From Acinetobacter baumannii (GTDB taxonomy: Bacteria; Pseudomonadota; Gammaproteobacteria; Pseudomonadales; Moraxellaceae), in contig NZ_CP046654.1 in assembly GCF_009759685.1 (NCBI RefSeq), forward strand, positions 3,472,001 through 3,536,000: a stretch of DNA of 64,000 bases. Direction: 5' to 3'. How positions within the stretch are numbered: position 1 is the stretch's first letter; the number at the start of each line of letters is the position of its first letter. Under the pieces are notes generated by a model, which was given only the letters and a program-made list of their open reading frames with translations, was not told the origin of the DNA and made no database searches. Below are positions 44,727-53,766 of the stretch, piece after piece. Both the position numbers and the translations under genes were made by a program.

Positions 44727-46514
44727 ATGAATGATCAAAATAAACGGATTTTTTTACGTAGCCAAGAATGGTTTGATGATCCTGAACATGCCGACATGAC
44801 CGCTTTATATGTTGAGCGCTACATGAACTATGGTTTAACCCGTGCCGAGTTACAATCAGGTCGCCCGATTATTGGAATTGCACAAACCGGTAGTGATTTG
44901 ACCCCATGTAACCGTCATCACAAAGAACTTGCTGAACGCGTTAAAGCGGGTATTCGAGACGCGGGTGGTATTCCAATGGAATTCCCCGTCCACCCGATTG
45001 CAGAACAAACCCGTCGTCCAACTGCTGCACTTGACCGCAACTTGGCCTATTTAGGTTTGGTTGAAATCTTGCATGGTTATCCGCTTGATGGTGTAGTGCT
45101 GACCACTGGCTGTGACAAAACTACCCCTGCATGTTTAATGGCAGCAGCCACAACAGATATACCTGCAATTGTTTTGTCTGGTGGGCCAATGCTAGATGGT
45201 CATTTTAAAGGTGAGTTAATTGGTTCCGGCACTGTGCTTTGGCATGCAAGAAACTTACTTGCCACTGGTGAAATTGACTATGAAGGGTTCATGGAAATGA
45301 CCACTTCTGCTTCACCTTCAGTCGGGCATTGCAACACCATGGGCACTGCACTTTCCATGAATGCTTTGGCAGAAGCGTTGGGTATGTCTTTACCGACATG
45401 TGCAAGTATTCCGGCACCATATCGTGAACGTGGGCAAATGGCCTATATGACCGGCAAAAGAATATGTGAAATGGTTTTAGAAGATTTACGTCCTTCTAAA
45501 ATTATGACCAAACAATCTTTTGAAAATGCAATCGCAGTAGCCTCAGCTTTAGGCGCATCGAGTAACTGCCCTCCTCACCTCATTGCGATTGCCCGTCATA
45601 TGGGTATTGAGCTGAGTTTAGAAGACTGGCAACGTGTGGGTGAAAACATTCCGCTTATTGTGAACTGTATGCCGGCGGGTAAATATTTGGGTGAAGGTTT
45701 TCACCGTGCGGGTGGTGTTCCTGCCGTTCTACACGAATTACAAAAAGCTGGTGTATTACACGAAGATTGTGCATCGGTTAGCGGTAAAACAATTGGGGAA
45801 ATTGCCAAAAATGCAAAAACCTCAAATGCGGATGTCATTTTCCCTTATGAACAACCTCTTAAACATGGTGCCGGTTTTATTGTGCTCAGTGGCAACTTCT
45901 TTGACAGTGCCATTATGAAAATGTCTGTAGTGGGCGAAGCATTTAAAAAAACCTATTTATCAGATCCAAACAATGAAAATAGCTTCGAAGCACGCGCAAT
46001 CGTTTTTGAAGGTCCCGAAGACTATCACGCACGTATCAATGACCCTGCCTTAAACATTGATGAACATTGTATTTTAGTCATTCGTGGCGCAGGTACAGTG
46101 GGTTATCCGGGCAGTGCTGAAGTCGTCAATATGGCTCCACCAGCAGAGTTAATTAAAAAAGGGATTGATTCACTGCCTTGCTTAGGAGATGGCCGCCAAA
46201 GTGGAACTTCTGCCAGCCCATCTATTCTCAATATGTCACCCGAAGCGGCTGTAGGCGGTGGAATTGCCTTACTTAAAACTAATGACCGTTTACGTATTGA
46301 TTTAAATAAACGTTCTGTCAACGTGCTCATTTCTGACGAAGAGTTAGAACAACGCCGCCGTGAATGGAAACCGACGGTATCTCCATCTCAAACACCTTGG
46401 CAAGAAATGTATCGCAACATGGTAGGTCAATTATCTACTGGTGGTTGTTTGGAACCCGCAACTTTATATATGCGAGTCGTAAACCAAGACAACCTTCCAA
46501 GACACTCTCATTAA
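44727..46514 (+). CDS. IlvD/Edd-family pentonate dehydratase (XylD/arabinonate type)
   Basis: 595 residues. Iron-sulfur ligands are Cys61 (TPCNRHH), Cys129 (TGCDKTTPAC) and Cys202 (GHCNTMGTA), in the same spacing as in L-arabinonate and D-xylonate dehydratases. The Mg site and base are in the C-terminal domain (GDGRQSGTSASPSILNMSPE, with the catalytic Ser). It removes water from a pentonate to give 2-keto-3-deoxy-pentonate, the substrate of the XylX-like enzyme. AAAGGAT precedes the ATG. It also resembles dihydroxy-acid dehydratase, but the context decides. Confidence 0.92.
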   Translation: MNDQNKRIFLRSQEWFDDPEHADMTALYVERYMNYGLTRAELQSGRPIIGIAQTGSDLTPCNRHHKELAERVKAGIRDAGGIPMEFPVHPIAEQTRRPTAALDRNLAYLGLVEILHGYPLDGVVLTTGCDKTTPACLMAAATTDIPAIVLSGGPMLDGHFKGELIGSGTVLWHARNLLATGEIDYEGFMEMTTSASPSVGHCNTMGTALSMNALAEALGMSLPTCASIPAPYRERGQMAYMTGKRICEMVLEDLRPSKIMTKQSFENAIAVASALGASSNCPPHLIAIARHMGIELSLEDWQRVGENIPLIVNCMPAGKYLGEGFHRAGGVPAVLHELQKAGVLHEDCASVSGKTIGEIAKNAKTSNADVIFPYEQPLKHGAGFIVLSGNFFDSAIMKMSVVGEAFKKTYLSDPNNENSFEARAIVFEGPEDYHARINDPALNIDEHCILVIRGAGTVGYPGSAEVVNMAPPAELIKKGIDSLPCLGDGRQSGTSASPSILNMSPEAAVGGGIALLKTNDRLRIDLNKRSVNVLISDEELEQRRREWKPTVSPSQTPWQEMYRNMVGQLSTGGCLEPATLYMRVVNQDNLPRHSH

Positions 46515-46530
46515 TTTCAGGATATTTGTT

Positions 46531-48108
46531 ATGACCATTATCGGACACAACTTTATTGGTGGTTCACGTAGTGCACAAAGTTCCACTTTACTAAAAAGTA
46601 TTAATGCAACCACTGGCGAAGCTCTGCCTTATGAGTTTCACCATGCAACCGAGCAAGAGGTTAATCAGGCCTGTGAAGCTGCCAGTCAAGCCTTTAAGAC
46701 TTACCGCCATACCTCACCTGAACAGCGCGCTGTTTTTCTAGAAAATATTGCAGATGAACTCGATGCTTTGGGTACAGATTTCCTAGAAATTGTCTCACAG
46801 GAAACTGCTTTGCCATTTGCACGTTTACAAGGTGAACGTGCCCGTACCAGTGGACAAATGCGTTTATTTGCCAAAGTGCTGCGCCGTGGTGATTTCTTAG
46901 GTGCCCGTATTGATACTGCTTTACCTGAGCGCCAGCCTTTACCTCGCCCAGACCTGCGCCAGATTAAAATCGGTGTTGGCCCTGTGGCAGTTTTTGGGGC
47001 AAGTAACTTTCCTTTAGCATTCTCAACTGCGGGTGGTGACACTGCTTCGGCACTGGCAGCAGGTTGCTCTGTAGTGGTGAAAGCCCATAGTGGACATATG
47101 GCGACAGCAGACTTTGTAGCGCAGGCAATTGAACGTGCCGTAGAAAAATCAAATATGCCAAAAGGTGTATTTAACATGATCTACGGTAATGGCGTGGGTG
47201 AACCTTTAGTGAAACATCCTTTAATTCAGGCTGTGGGTTTTACCGGTTCACTACGTGGTGGTCGTGCTCTATGTGATATGGCCGCAGCCCGTCCACAACC
47301 GATTCCGGTGTTTGCAGAAATGAGTAGTATTAACCCGATGTTGATGTTGCCTGATGCCTTAAAAAACCGTGGAGAAAAAATTGCACAGGACTTGGCAGAT
47401 TCAGTAGTTTTAGGCTGTGGTCAGTTCTGTACTAATCCGGGTTTAATTTTAGGTATTAAATCAGCTGAATTTAGTCAGCTCATTAGCAACCTGACCGACA
47501 TTATGGGGGCTAAGCCTGCGCAGACTATGCTGAATGCCGGCACCTTAAAAAGTTACACCGCTGGTCTTGAGCACTTGACCCAGCATCAAGGCATTAAGCA
47601 TTTGGCTGGCAATACTCAACAAGGTAATCAGGCGCAGCCACAACTGTTTAAAGCTGATGTTGAGCTTTTACTGGCGGGTGACCAGCTTTTACAAGAAGAA
47701 ATCTTTGGGCCAACCACAGTCATCATTGAAGTTGAAGATAAAGCCCAACTCATTCAGGCACTACAAAGCATGAATGGGCAACTGACTGCAACTTTAATTG
47801 CCGATGAAGCTGACTTAACCGAGTTTGCAGATGTGGTTCCTGTATTAGAAGAAAAAGCTGGGCGATTACTCATAAATGGCTACCCAACAGGTGTTGAGGT
47901 CTGTGATGCGATGGTACACGGCGGGCCATACCCAGCCACTTCAGATGCACGAGGCACCTCAGTCGGAACCTTGGCCATTGACCGTTACTTAAGACCTGTG
48001 TGTTACCAGAACTATCCGCAAAGTTTATTGCCGGAAGCCTTAAAAGACAGCAATCCGTTGCAAATTTTAAGATTGGTGAATGGTGAGATGACTAAAGAAG
48101 CGATCTAA
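46531..48108 (+). CDS. 2-oxoglutarate semialdehyde dehydrogenase (NADP+ ALDH)
   Basis: 525 residues of the aldehyde dehydrogenase superfamily. Asn159 (FGASNFPLAF), Lys184, Glu263 (VFAEMSSINP) and nucleophile Cys300 (CGQFCTNPG) form the active site. The length and the FGASNFPLAFS motif fit the KGSADH group, which makes 2-oxoglutarate in the last step of non-phosphorylative pentose pathways. It starts 16 bases after the dehydratase. A terminator follows immediately. Confidence 0.93.
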   Translation: MTIIGHNFIGGSRSAQSSTLLKSINATTGEALPYEFHHATEQEVNQACEAASQAFKTYRHTSPEQRAVFLENIADELDALGTDFLEIVSQETALPFARLQGERARTSGQMRLFAKVLRRGDFLGARIDTALPERQPLPRPDLRQIKIGVGPVAVFGASNFPLAFSTAGGDTASALAAGCSVVVKAHSGHMATADFVAQAIERAVEKSNMPKGVFNMIYGNGVGEPLVKHPLIQAVGFTGSLRGGRALCDMAAARPQPIPVFAEMSSINPMLMLPDALKNRGEKIAQDLADSVVLGCGQFCTNPGLILGIKSAEFSQLISNLTDIMGAKPAQTMLNAGTLKSYTAGLEHLTQHQGIKHLAGNTQQGNQAQPQLFKADVELLLAGDQLLQEEIFGPTTVIIEVEDKAQLIQALQSMNGQLTATLIADEADLTEFADVVPVLEEKAGRLLINGYPTGVEVCDAMVHGGPYPATSDARGTSVGTLAIDRYLRPVCYQNYPQSLLPEALKDSNPLQILRLVNGEMTKEAI

Positions 48109-48113
48109 GAATA

Positions 48114-48141
48114 AAAAGAGACCACAAGTTGGTCTCTTTTT
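48114..48141 (+). terminator. Terminator of the pentonate operon
   Basis: AAAAGAGACCA-CAAG-TTGGTCTCTTTTT: a 9-bp stem with flanking A and T tracts just after the ALDH stop. A second 10-bp hairpin, TTTTAAGGAG / CTCCTTAAAA at 48159-48185, abuts the convergent TetR gene. Confidence 0.88.
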
Positions 48142-48185
48142 ACTTCTACATTTAGGGTTTTTAAGGAGGTATAAACTCCTTAAAA

Positions 48186-48806
48186 TCAATTTAGTTTGTA
48201 ATTAATATTTTTTAAAAATAAATCAACAGCGTATTCAACCCAAGTACTAATTTCATCAGCTGAGATTAAATAATCAGGATGAGTCAAACATTTTAGGTGG
48301 GCATCACTTCTTAAAAGCGATAAAAATATATGTGCTGCGACTTCCGAAGAAGACGTTAATTCAATTTCTCCTTGTTTAACCGACTTTTCAAGATAACCTG
48401 CAATAATATTTGCTAGACGTTGTGGTCCCACTTCAAAGAACTTTCCGGATAATTCCGGGAACCTTACAGCTTCTGCAATACAGACTCTAAAAAAAGCCAA
48501 ACCTGAATGCGATAAGATAAAGCACAGATAAGTTTTCCCAATTTCGGTTAAGGCTGAACGTAAATTTTTGGCTTTTGTCTCGACCGACATAATTTGTTTT
48601 TGCATGTTGGTACATTGACGTTCAATGACCGCAGCAAACATCGCTTCTTTATTTTTAAAACAACCATACATAGTCGCTTTTGAAACGCCGGCTTCTTTTT
48701 GAATCATATCTGTGGTTGTTCCACTAAAACCATGGATCAGAAAAAACTTTGTTGCTGCATCCAGAATTTTTTGATCTTTCTCATTCGTTTTAGTGCAATC
48801 AGACAT
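48186..48806 (-). CDS. TetR-family repressor of the adjacent EmrAB pump
   Basis: 206 residues. TetR HTH at about 12-58 (FFLIHGFSGTTTDMIQKEAGVSKATMYGCFKNKEAMF in part: GVSKATMYGCFKNKE). The C-terminal domain is of the AcrR_C type (AGYLEKSVKQGEIELTSSSEVAAHIF). It is divergent from the DHA2 pump, and a perfect 14-bp palindrome overlaps that pump's promoter. Repression released by pump substrates is the likely mechanism. Confidence 0.92.
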   Translation of the reverse strand: MSDCTKTNEKDQKILDAATKFFLIHGFSGTTTDMIQKEAGVSKATMYGCFKNKEAMFAAVIERQCTNMQKQIMSVETKAKNLRSALTEIGKTYLCFILSHSGLAFFRVCIAEAVRFPELSGKFFEVGPQRLANIIAGYLEKSVKQGEIELTSSSEVAAHIFLSLLRSDAHLKCLTHPDYLISADEISTWVEYAVDLFLKNINYKLN

Positions 48807-48874
48807 ACGACCCTACAAACATATTTAGCAATTTCATTCTTAGTGTAACTCATCGAAAAGTTCAAAATCGAGAA

Positions 48875-48915
48875 TTGACGTAAATTTAATAAGATAGTAG
48901 AGTACCGATCGGTAC
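48875..48915 (+). promoter_or_regulatory. Promoter and TetR operator of the second EmrAB pump
   Basis: TTGACG (48875-48880), a 17-base spacer and TAGAGT (48898-48903) make a plausible sigma-70 promoter. The palindrome GTACCGATCGGTAC (48902-48915) overlaps its -10 and start point, which suits repression. The sequence matches the common TetR/AcrR operator type. Confidence 0.7.
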
Positions 48916-48972
48916 AGTTGAGCTTAATCACCGCTATAAGCATTAAGCTCATTTTAAAATTTAAGGTAAAAG

Positions 48973-50550
48973 ATGAATATACGACCACTCATCGGTTTGG
49001 CAGGTGCAATTTTTGCAGCCATGACTGTCGAATTTAATAACCGAATTAGCAGCATTACCTTGGTCGATATTCGCGGTGAGATGGGTATTAGTGTCGACTC
49101 TGGTTATTGGGTCAGCAGTATTTATGCCAGTGCCATGATTATTGGGATGATCCTGTCCACCAGTTGGGCCGTTATTTTTTCTATGCGTCGGGTTCTTCTT
49201 TTTGCGATAGGACTTTGCCTCTTCTCTAGCGTTTTAATTCCTTTTAGCCCAAATATCGAAATATTTTATTTATTACGGGGCTTACAAGGACTCGCCAATG
49301 GCTTAACTATTCCTTTATTAATGGCATGTGCACTTAGATTCCTAGGACCTGAAATTCGTCTATGGGGCTTGGCCTGCTATGCATTGACAGCAACTTTTTT
49401 CCCAAACTTAAGCGCTGCGCTTGCTGCCTTTTATTTGGATGTGATTGGTTGGAAGATGATATTTTTCCAAACCATTCCTTTTTGTGCTTTAAGTGCTGCG
49501 TTAGTTTACTTCGGTATTCCGCAAGATCCGTTAAATTACTCAAGAATAAAAACTTACGATTGGACTGGCGCGATTCTAGCCATTATTGGTTTGGCAAGCC
49601 TTAGTACCATGCTTTTGCATGGCAATCATTTGGACTGGTTCCATTCAAAATTGATTTGTGTTTTGGCTTTAATGAGTGCCATTACCCTCCCTTTATTTTT
49701 AATACATGAATGGCGCTATCCAACACCATTAATTAAACCGCAAATGCTCGAAATACGAAATTTTGGTTATGCTGTTATTGCGTTGTTCTGCTTTGTGGTT
49801 ATTGGTATGTCAACCAGTACATTACCCCTTAATTACTTAAGCGCCGTGCATGGTTATAAGCCTACTCAAACCATGTGGATTGGCTTACAAATTGCCGCAT
49901 TACAATTTATCTATATCCCGATTGTTATTAAAGTTTTGAACCAAGCTTGGGTTGATAGCCGATATGTACATGGATTTGGTTTGCTTTTGGTTATGGTTGG
50001 CTGCTTAGGTGCAAGTCAACTTGATACGACTTGGAACCAAGACCAATTCTATTTTTGGCATGCAATCTCATGTTTAGGTCAAACCTGTGTAGTGCTTTCA
50101 CTCCTCATGATGGGTACAAATAGTGTCCACCCAACTATGGCAATCTATGCTTCACCTATGATTAACACCCCGCGTGCTATTAGCGGCGTACTTGGTGTGT
50201 GCCTTTTGGACTGGGTCAATCGAGTACGTGGTGAATACCATTCAACACGGCTGATTGAAAATACCGCACAACATGTTTTTCAAAATATTCAAGGTCCTGT
50301 TATTAATCCTCTTACCCCGCCTGTGCTGAGTGCAGATGGTACCGAACGTGTTTCCGGTGGTTTATCTGCCTTAAATTCTGCGATTCAGGCACAGCAATCA
50401 GTGTTAGTCATTAGTGATCAATATCTGATTTTAGCGGGACTTACTGCAATTTTATTTATCGTTATGCTGATTTTGCCAGTTAGAACTTATCCACCACGCA
50501 TTGCTCTCATTAAGTTAATGAATAGTCATAACTCAGGAAAATCTTTATGA
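48973..50550 (+). CDS. DHA2-family MFS efflux pump
   Basis: 525 residues with about 14 membrane helices. It has the general EmrB-like order (TLVDIRGEMGISVDSGYWVSS in helix 1-2 loop, LRGLQGLANGLTIPLLMA). The classical motif C glycines are less regular than in the first EmrB of the window, so it belongs to a different subgroup. The adaptor gene overlaps its stop by ATGA. No outer-membrane channel gene accompanies it; it would borrow one. It is under the divergent TetR. Confidence 0.88.
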   Translation: MNIRPLIGLAGAIFAAMTVEFNNRISSITLVDIRGEMGISVDSGYWVSSIYASAMIIGMILSTSWAVIFSMRRVLLFAIGLCLFSSVLIPFSPNIEIFYLLRGLQGLANGLTIPLLMACALRFLGPEIRLWGLACYALTATFFPNLSAALAAFYLDVIGWKMIFFQTIPFCALSAALVYFGIPQDPLNYSRIKTYDWTGAILAIIGLASLSTMLLHGNHLDWFHSKLICVLALMSAITLPLFLIHEWRYPTPLIKPQMLEIRNFGYAVIALFCFVVIGMSTSTLPLNYLSAVHGYKPTQTMWIGLQIAALQFIYIPIVIKVLNQAWVDSRYVHGFGLLLVMVGCLGASQLDTTWNQDQFYFWHAISCLGQTCVVLSLLMMGTNSVHPTMAIYASPMINTPRAISGVLGVCLLDWVNRVRGEYHSTRLIENTAQHVFQNIQGPVINPLTPPVLSADGTERVSGGLSALNSAIQAQQSVLVISDQYLILAGLTAILFIVMLILPVRTYPPRIALIKLMNSHNSGKSL

Positions 50551-51632
50551 GTACTCTCGAAGCCCAAGATCACTCCATGACCGAGCCACCCAAGTTAACA
50601 AAGATGCAATATCTTAAGAAACACTGGGTTATGGTTATTGCATTTATAGTCGTTCTAGTTTCCATTTTATGGATTTTAAAAGTTATATTTTTACCTTCTT
50701 CCATTGTTAAAACTGACGATGCGCGGGTAGATGTCGAGTACTCAACCATTGCTCCCAAAGTGTCAGGTAATATTGAAGAAATTTATATTAAAGATCACCA
50801 GACCGTAAAAAAAGGCCAGCTTTTGGCACGGATTGATGCACGTGATTATCAGGCGGCTTTAGCTGAAGCTGAATCTAATTATGCCAAAGCACAAGCTGAC
50901 TTAAATGAAGCAATGCTGGCAGTAGAAAGACAACCAACTGTTATTCGAGAAACAGAGGCCCAGCTTAGAAAAGTAGAAGCCGGCATTAAACTCACTAAAG
51001 ATAATACCGCACGCTATGAGCAATTACAGGCACTTGGTGCTGAGTCTAGATTGATTACACAACAGTCAAAAACCACATTGACCGAGCAATATGCCGACTT
51101 GGACAGCAGTAAAGAAAAAGTCATTGATGCGCAGTATCAGCTCAACCAATATAAGATTCAGGTTCAAGCTAAACAAGCCGCTTTAAAACAAGCCCAAGCT
51201 GCGCTTGATAAAGCAAAACTGAATCTGAGCTATACAGAAATTCGAGCACCTATTGATGGCATGATTGGGCAAAAGTCTGCAAATGTGGGCAACTTTGTTG
51301 GCGCAGGTAATCCACTCATGGTGGTTGTGCCTTTAGATCAAGTGTATGTAGAAGCAAACTTCCGTGAAATTGAGCTAAAACAAATTAAAATCGGCCAGCC
51401 TGTCACTGTTTATGTCGACGCTTACAATGTTGAGTTAAAAGGTGTGGTAGATAGTTTCTCACCATCGACTGGTGCATTCTTCTCGCCAATTTCAGCAACA
51501 AATGCGACGGGTAACTTTACTAAAATTGTTCAGCGTTTACCTTTACGCATCAAACTCCTTGAGAACCAACCTGATATTAAATTGTTGCGTCCTGGTCTAT
51601 CTGTTGTGGTTTCTGTAGATACGACCAAATAA
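50547..51632 (+). CDS. EmrA/HlyD-family membrane fusion protein
   Basis: 361 residues. One membrane helix at about 30-50, lipoyl half KTDDARVDVEYSTIAPKVSG, a coiled-coil hairpin from about 100 to 215, second lipoyl half APIDGMIGQKSANVGNFV, and a beta-barrel ending RPGLSVVVSVDTTK. It links the preceding pump to an outer-membrane channel. Translation is coupled to the pump gene. Probably exports a toxic small molecule. Confidence 0.92.
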   Translation: MSTLEAQDHSMTEPPKLTKMQYLKKHWVMVIAFIVVLVSILWILKVIFLPSSIVKTDDARVDVEYSTIAPKVSGNIEEIYIKDHQTVKKGQLLARIDARDYQAALAEAESNYAKAQADLNEAMLAVERQPTVIRETEAQLRKVEAGIKLTKDNTARYEQLQALGAESRLITQQSKTTLTEQYADLDSSKEKVIDAQYQLNQYKIQVQAKQAALKQAQAALDKAKLNLSYTEIRAPIDGMIGQKSANVGNFVGAGNPLMVVVPLDQVYVEANFREIELKQIKIGQPVTVYVDAYNVELKGVVDSFSPSTGAFFSPISATNATGNFTKIVQRLPLRIKLLENQPDIKLLRPGLSVVVSVDTTK

Positions 51633-51667
51633 ACGGAATCAACTGAGCACTTCAAACTTTAAATGAG

Positions 51668-51696
51668 CCTCATTGTTAGTCTTACTCCTAATGAGG
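51668..51696. terminator. Hairpin between convergent EmrA and DUF606 genes
   Basis: CCTCATT and AATGAGG form a 7-bp stem with a 15-base loop in the 99-base gap. Only a weak terminator is implied. Confidence 0.4.
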
Positions 51697-51731
51697 CCTC
51701 ATCAAATTCAATATTAAATTAAGCCCGTATT

Positions 51732-52190
51732 TTACCCTTCTACCTTTTTATCCTTACTACTTGAATAGATAAAATATAAAGCAATTCCTAAGCAAATTAG
51801 CGCCCCTAATCGATACGGTGAGAAAGGAAGCGTTTCATTGCCGAACCAACCAAAGTTATCAATCAAGATACTCATCAAAAGTTGCCCAAAAATCACAGCC
51901 ACCGTAGCAACTGCAGCCCCAATTCTTTGTACAGCCAGTACCATAATGACAATATAAGGTACGCCACACATGGCACCTAATAACTGCCATTTAGGAACAT
52001 CTAATAGTGTTAAGGCTTGTTTAGGTTCAAAATAAAAAATAAGGAGAGCCGTAATTAGAGCACCGACTGAGAAAGTCAAAAAAGCACTACGAAATACACC
52101 AACTTTCGCTCCAAGTTGACCATTAATTGCAGCCTGTACACTCAGCAAAGCACCGCCAATGACGGCGAGAAGAATCATTAAAATTATCAT
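51732..52190 (-). CDS. DUF606 (YdcZ-like) DMT-family transporter half
   Basis: 152 residues with five membrane helices. The start GGALLSVQAAINGQLGAKVG is typical of DUF606, a five-helix relative of EamA drug/metabolite transporters that works as a pair. A GGAGACAGCC site precedes the ATG. It follows its paralogue by 9 bases; the two probably form a heterodimer. The substrate is unknown. Confidence 0.88.
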   Translation of the reverse strand: MIILMILLAVIGGALLSVQAAINGQLGAKVGVFRSAFLTFSVGALITALLIFYFEPKQALTLLDVPKWQLLGAMCGVPYIVIMVLAVQRIGAAVATVAVIFGQLLMSILIDNFGWFGNETLPFSPYRLGALICLGIALYFIYSSSKDKKVEG

Positions 52191-52199
52191 GGCTGTCTC

Positions 52200-52634
52200 C
52201 TACGCTTTTGCCACAAGTATAAGTGCAGCAACAATAAAGATGAGTGCGACTACTCGTTTACGGTCTACTTTCCTATGTGGAGTTCCTAGTAAACCATAGT
52301 GGTCGATAATCAGACTTTTTGATACCTGTCCCGCTAAAATCCCAATCATGGTCATTGCAATGCCAATAATTGGAGTGGTAATGGTCAAAATAATGACGTA
52401 AGCCGGACCTAAAACGCCACCGAGTAATTGCCAAGATGGAAGTGTAAAAAATGAAGGGCTATTACGTGGGCTAAAAAACAACATGAGTAAAAAAGTAAGT
52501 GCTGCACCCACGCCAAAAATACTAAACGTGGCCCACAACTCACCTACTTCCTTTCCTAACGGCCCTAAAAGCCCAGCTTCGACCGATAGCCCCATTCCCC
52601 CTAAAATGGTTAGGAGTAGTAATAGAATTTGCAT
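52200..52634 (-). CDS. DUF606 (YdcZ-like) DMT-family transporter half
   Basis: 144 residues, five helices, opening GGMGLSVEAGLLGPLGKEVG in parallel with its neighbour. The two share the layout but are clearly diverged, as expected for two halves with opposite membrane topology. GAGG lies eight bases before the ATG. It is divergent from a LysR gene across 99 bases, which probably regulates the pair. Confidence 0.88.
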   Translation of the reverse strand: MQILLLLLTILGGMGLSVEAGLLGPLGKEVGELWATFSIFGVGAALTFLLMLFFSPRNSPSFFTLPSWQLLGGVLGPAYVIILTITTPIIGIAMTMIGILAGQVSKSLIIDHYGLLGTPHRKVDRKRVVALIFIVAALILVAKA

Positions 52635-52733
52635 CTACATTGCCTCATCTGTATCTAGGCAACGAATACTAAGGTAGCTAATTCATCAGAAAAACAGCAT
52701 AATTCATGAATCACTTTTGCAGAAATTGCACAA

Positions 52734-53666
52734 ATGGATTTAACAAATTCGATTGATATCCGCACGCTTCGCTTCTTTATTAGTGTTTACAATGCTCAAA
52801 ACTTCTCGAATGTAGCACGTAAAGAAGATGTGTCTGCCTCCATGATTTCTCGAACCATTCAACAACTTGAAGATGCGTTGGGGCAGCAACTTTTCTACCG
52901 AAATACACGAGCTATCACACCGACCGAATCGGGCAAATTATTTTTTGAATATGCAAAAAGAATTACCGAACAATTTGATGAAGCTCAAAAGGCTTTACAA
53001 GATAAAACCATAGAACCATCTGGACTCGTCCGAATTAATGCCCCTGTATTTTTTGGGCAACGACATATTGCGCCGTGGTTGGCGGGTTTATCAGAGCGTT
53101 ATCCAAGGCTTCTAATAGAACTAATTCAAACCGATGAATTTATAGACCCATTACGCGAAAGCACAGATTTAATATTTCGTATTGGAGCACTGACTGATTC
53201 ATCATTTCATGCCCGTATTTTTGGTACACAAAAATATCATTTAGCCGCCTCTCCTCAGTATGTTGCCAAATACGGTACGCTCGACCACCCAACAGAACTT
53301 AATCAACACAAGTGCCTAGTCTATAAAGGTTTTGAAGGTCCTAACCGCTGGTTAGTGAGAAAGCCCAATGAAGAATGGGTACATTATCCAATTACCCCGT
53401 TACTTTCTTCAAACAATGCCGAGAGTTTAATGACAGCCGCGCTTCATGGCATGGGGATTGTTTTATTTCCTGATTGGCTGATTGGCGAAGCTTTAAAAAA
53501 AGGTGACTTAATAAAGCTTTTACCTGAATATGAAGTCGCGATTAAATCACACCCCCAGCATATCGCAGCCATTTATCCCAATGTCCGCCATCCACCGCTC
53601 AACATTAGAGCAGTGATCGATTATTTTGCAGAAATCTATGGTGACACACCGTATTGGCAGAATTAG
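52734..53666 (+). CDS. LysR-family regulator
   Basis: 310 residues of the CrgA-like LysR group. The HTH covers about 10-68 (FSNVARKEDVSASMISRTIQ, then LGQQLFYRNTRAITPTESG). The effector-binding domain follows with APWLAGLSERYPRLLIEL. Likely target: the divergent DUF606 pair. It ends at a hairpin shared with the convergent MFS gene. Confidence 0.9.
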   Translation: MDLTNSIDIRTLRFFISVYNAQNFSNVARKEDVSASMISRTIQQLEDALGQQLFYRNTRAITPTESGKLFFEYAKRITEQFDEAQKALQDKTIEPSGLVRINAPVFFGQRHIAPWLAGLSERYPRLLIELIQTDEFIDPLRESTDLIFRIGALTDSSFHARIFGTQKYHLAASPQYVAKYGTLDHPTELNQHKCLVYKGFEGPNRWLVRKPNEEWVHYPITPLLSSNNAESLMTAALHGMGIVLFPDWLIGEALKKGDLIKLLPEYEVAIKSHPQHIAAIYPNVRHPPLNIRAVIDYFAEIYGDTPYWQN

Positions 53667-53681
53667 TTTTCTTTTCAAGGT

Positions 53682-53715
53682 CAGCAAAGTATTCAAATAT
53701 CGACATACTTTGCTG
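53682..53715. terminator. Hairpin between convergent LysR and MFS genes
   Basis: CAGCAAAGTAT and ATACTTTGCTG make a perfect 11-bp stem with a 12-base loop in the gap between the two stops. It lacks a strong T run but is well placed for both genes. Confidence 0.6.
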
Positions 53716-53766
53716 GTGTCTCACCAGAGATGAAAATAAGACTAAAAACTTGAAATAGATAAGAAT

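Noticed and set aside
46701-47177. 158-codon ORF antisense to the aldehyde dehydrogenase
   Set aside because: It lies wholly inside a gene with intact catalytic motifs and has low-complexity Ala/Arg/Ser composition; a shadow ORF.
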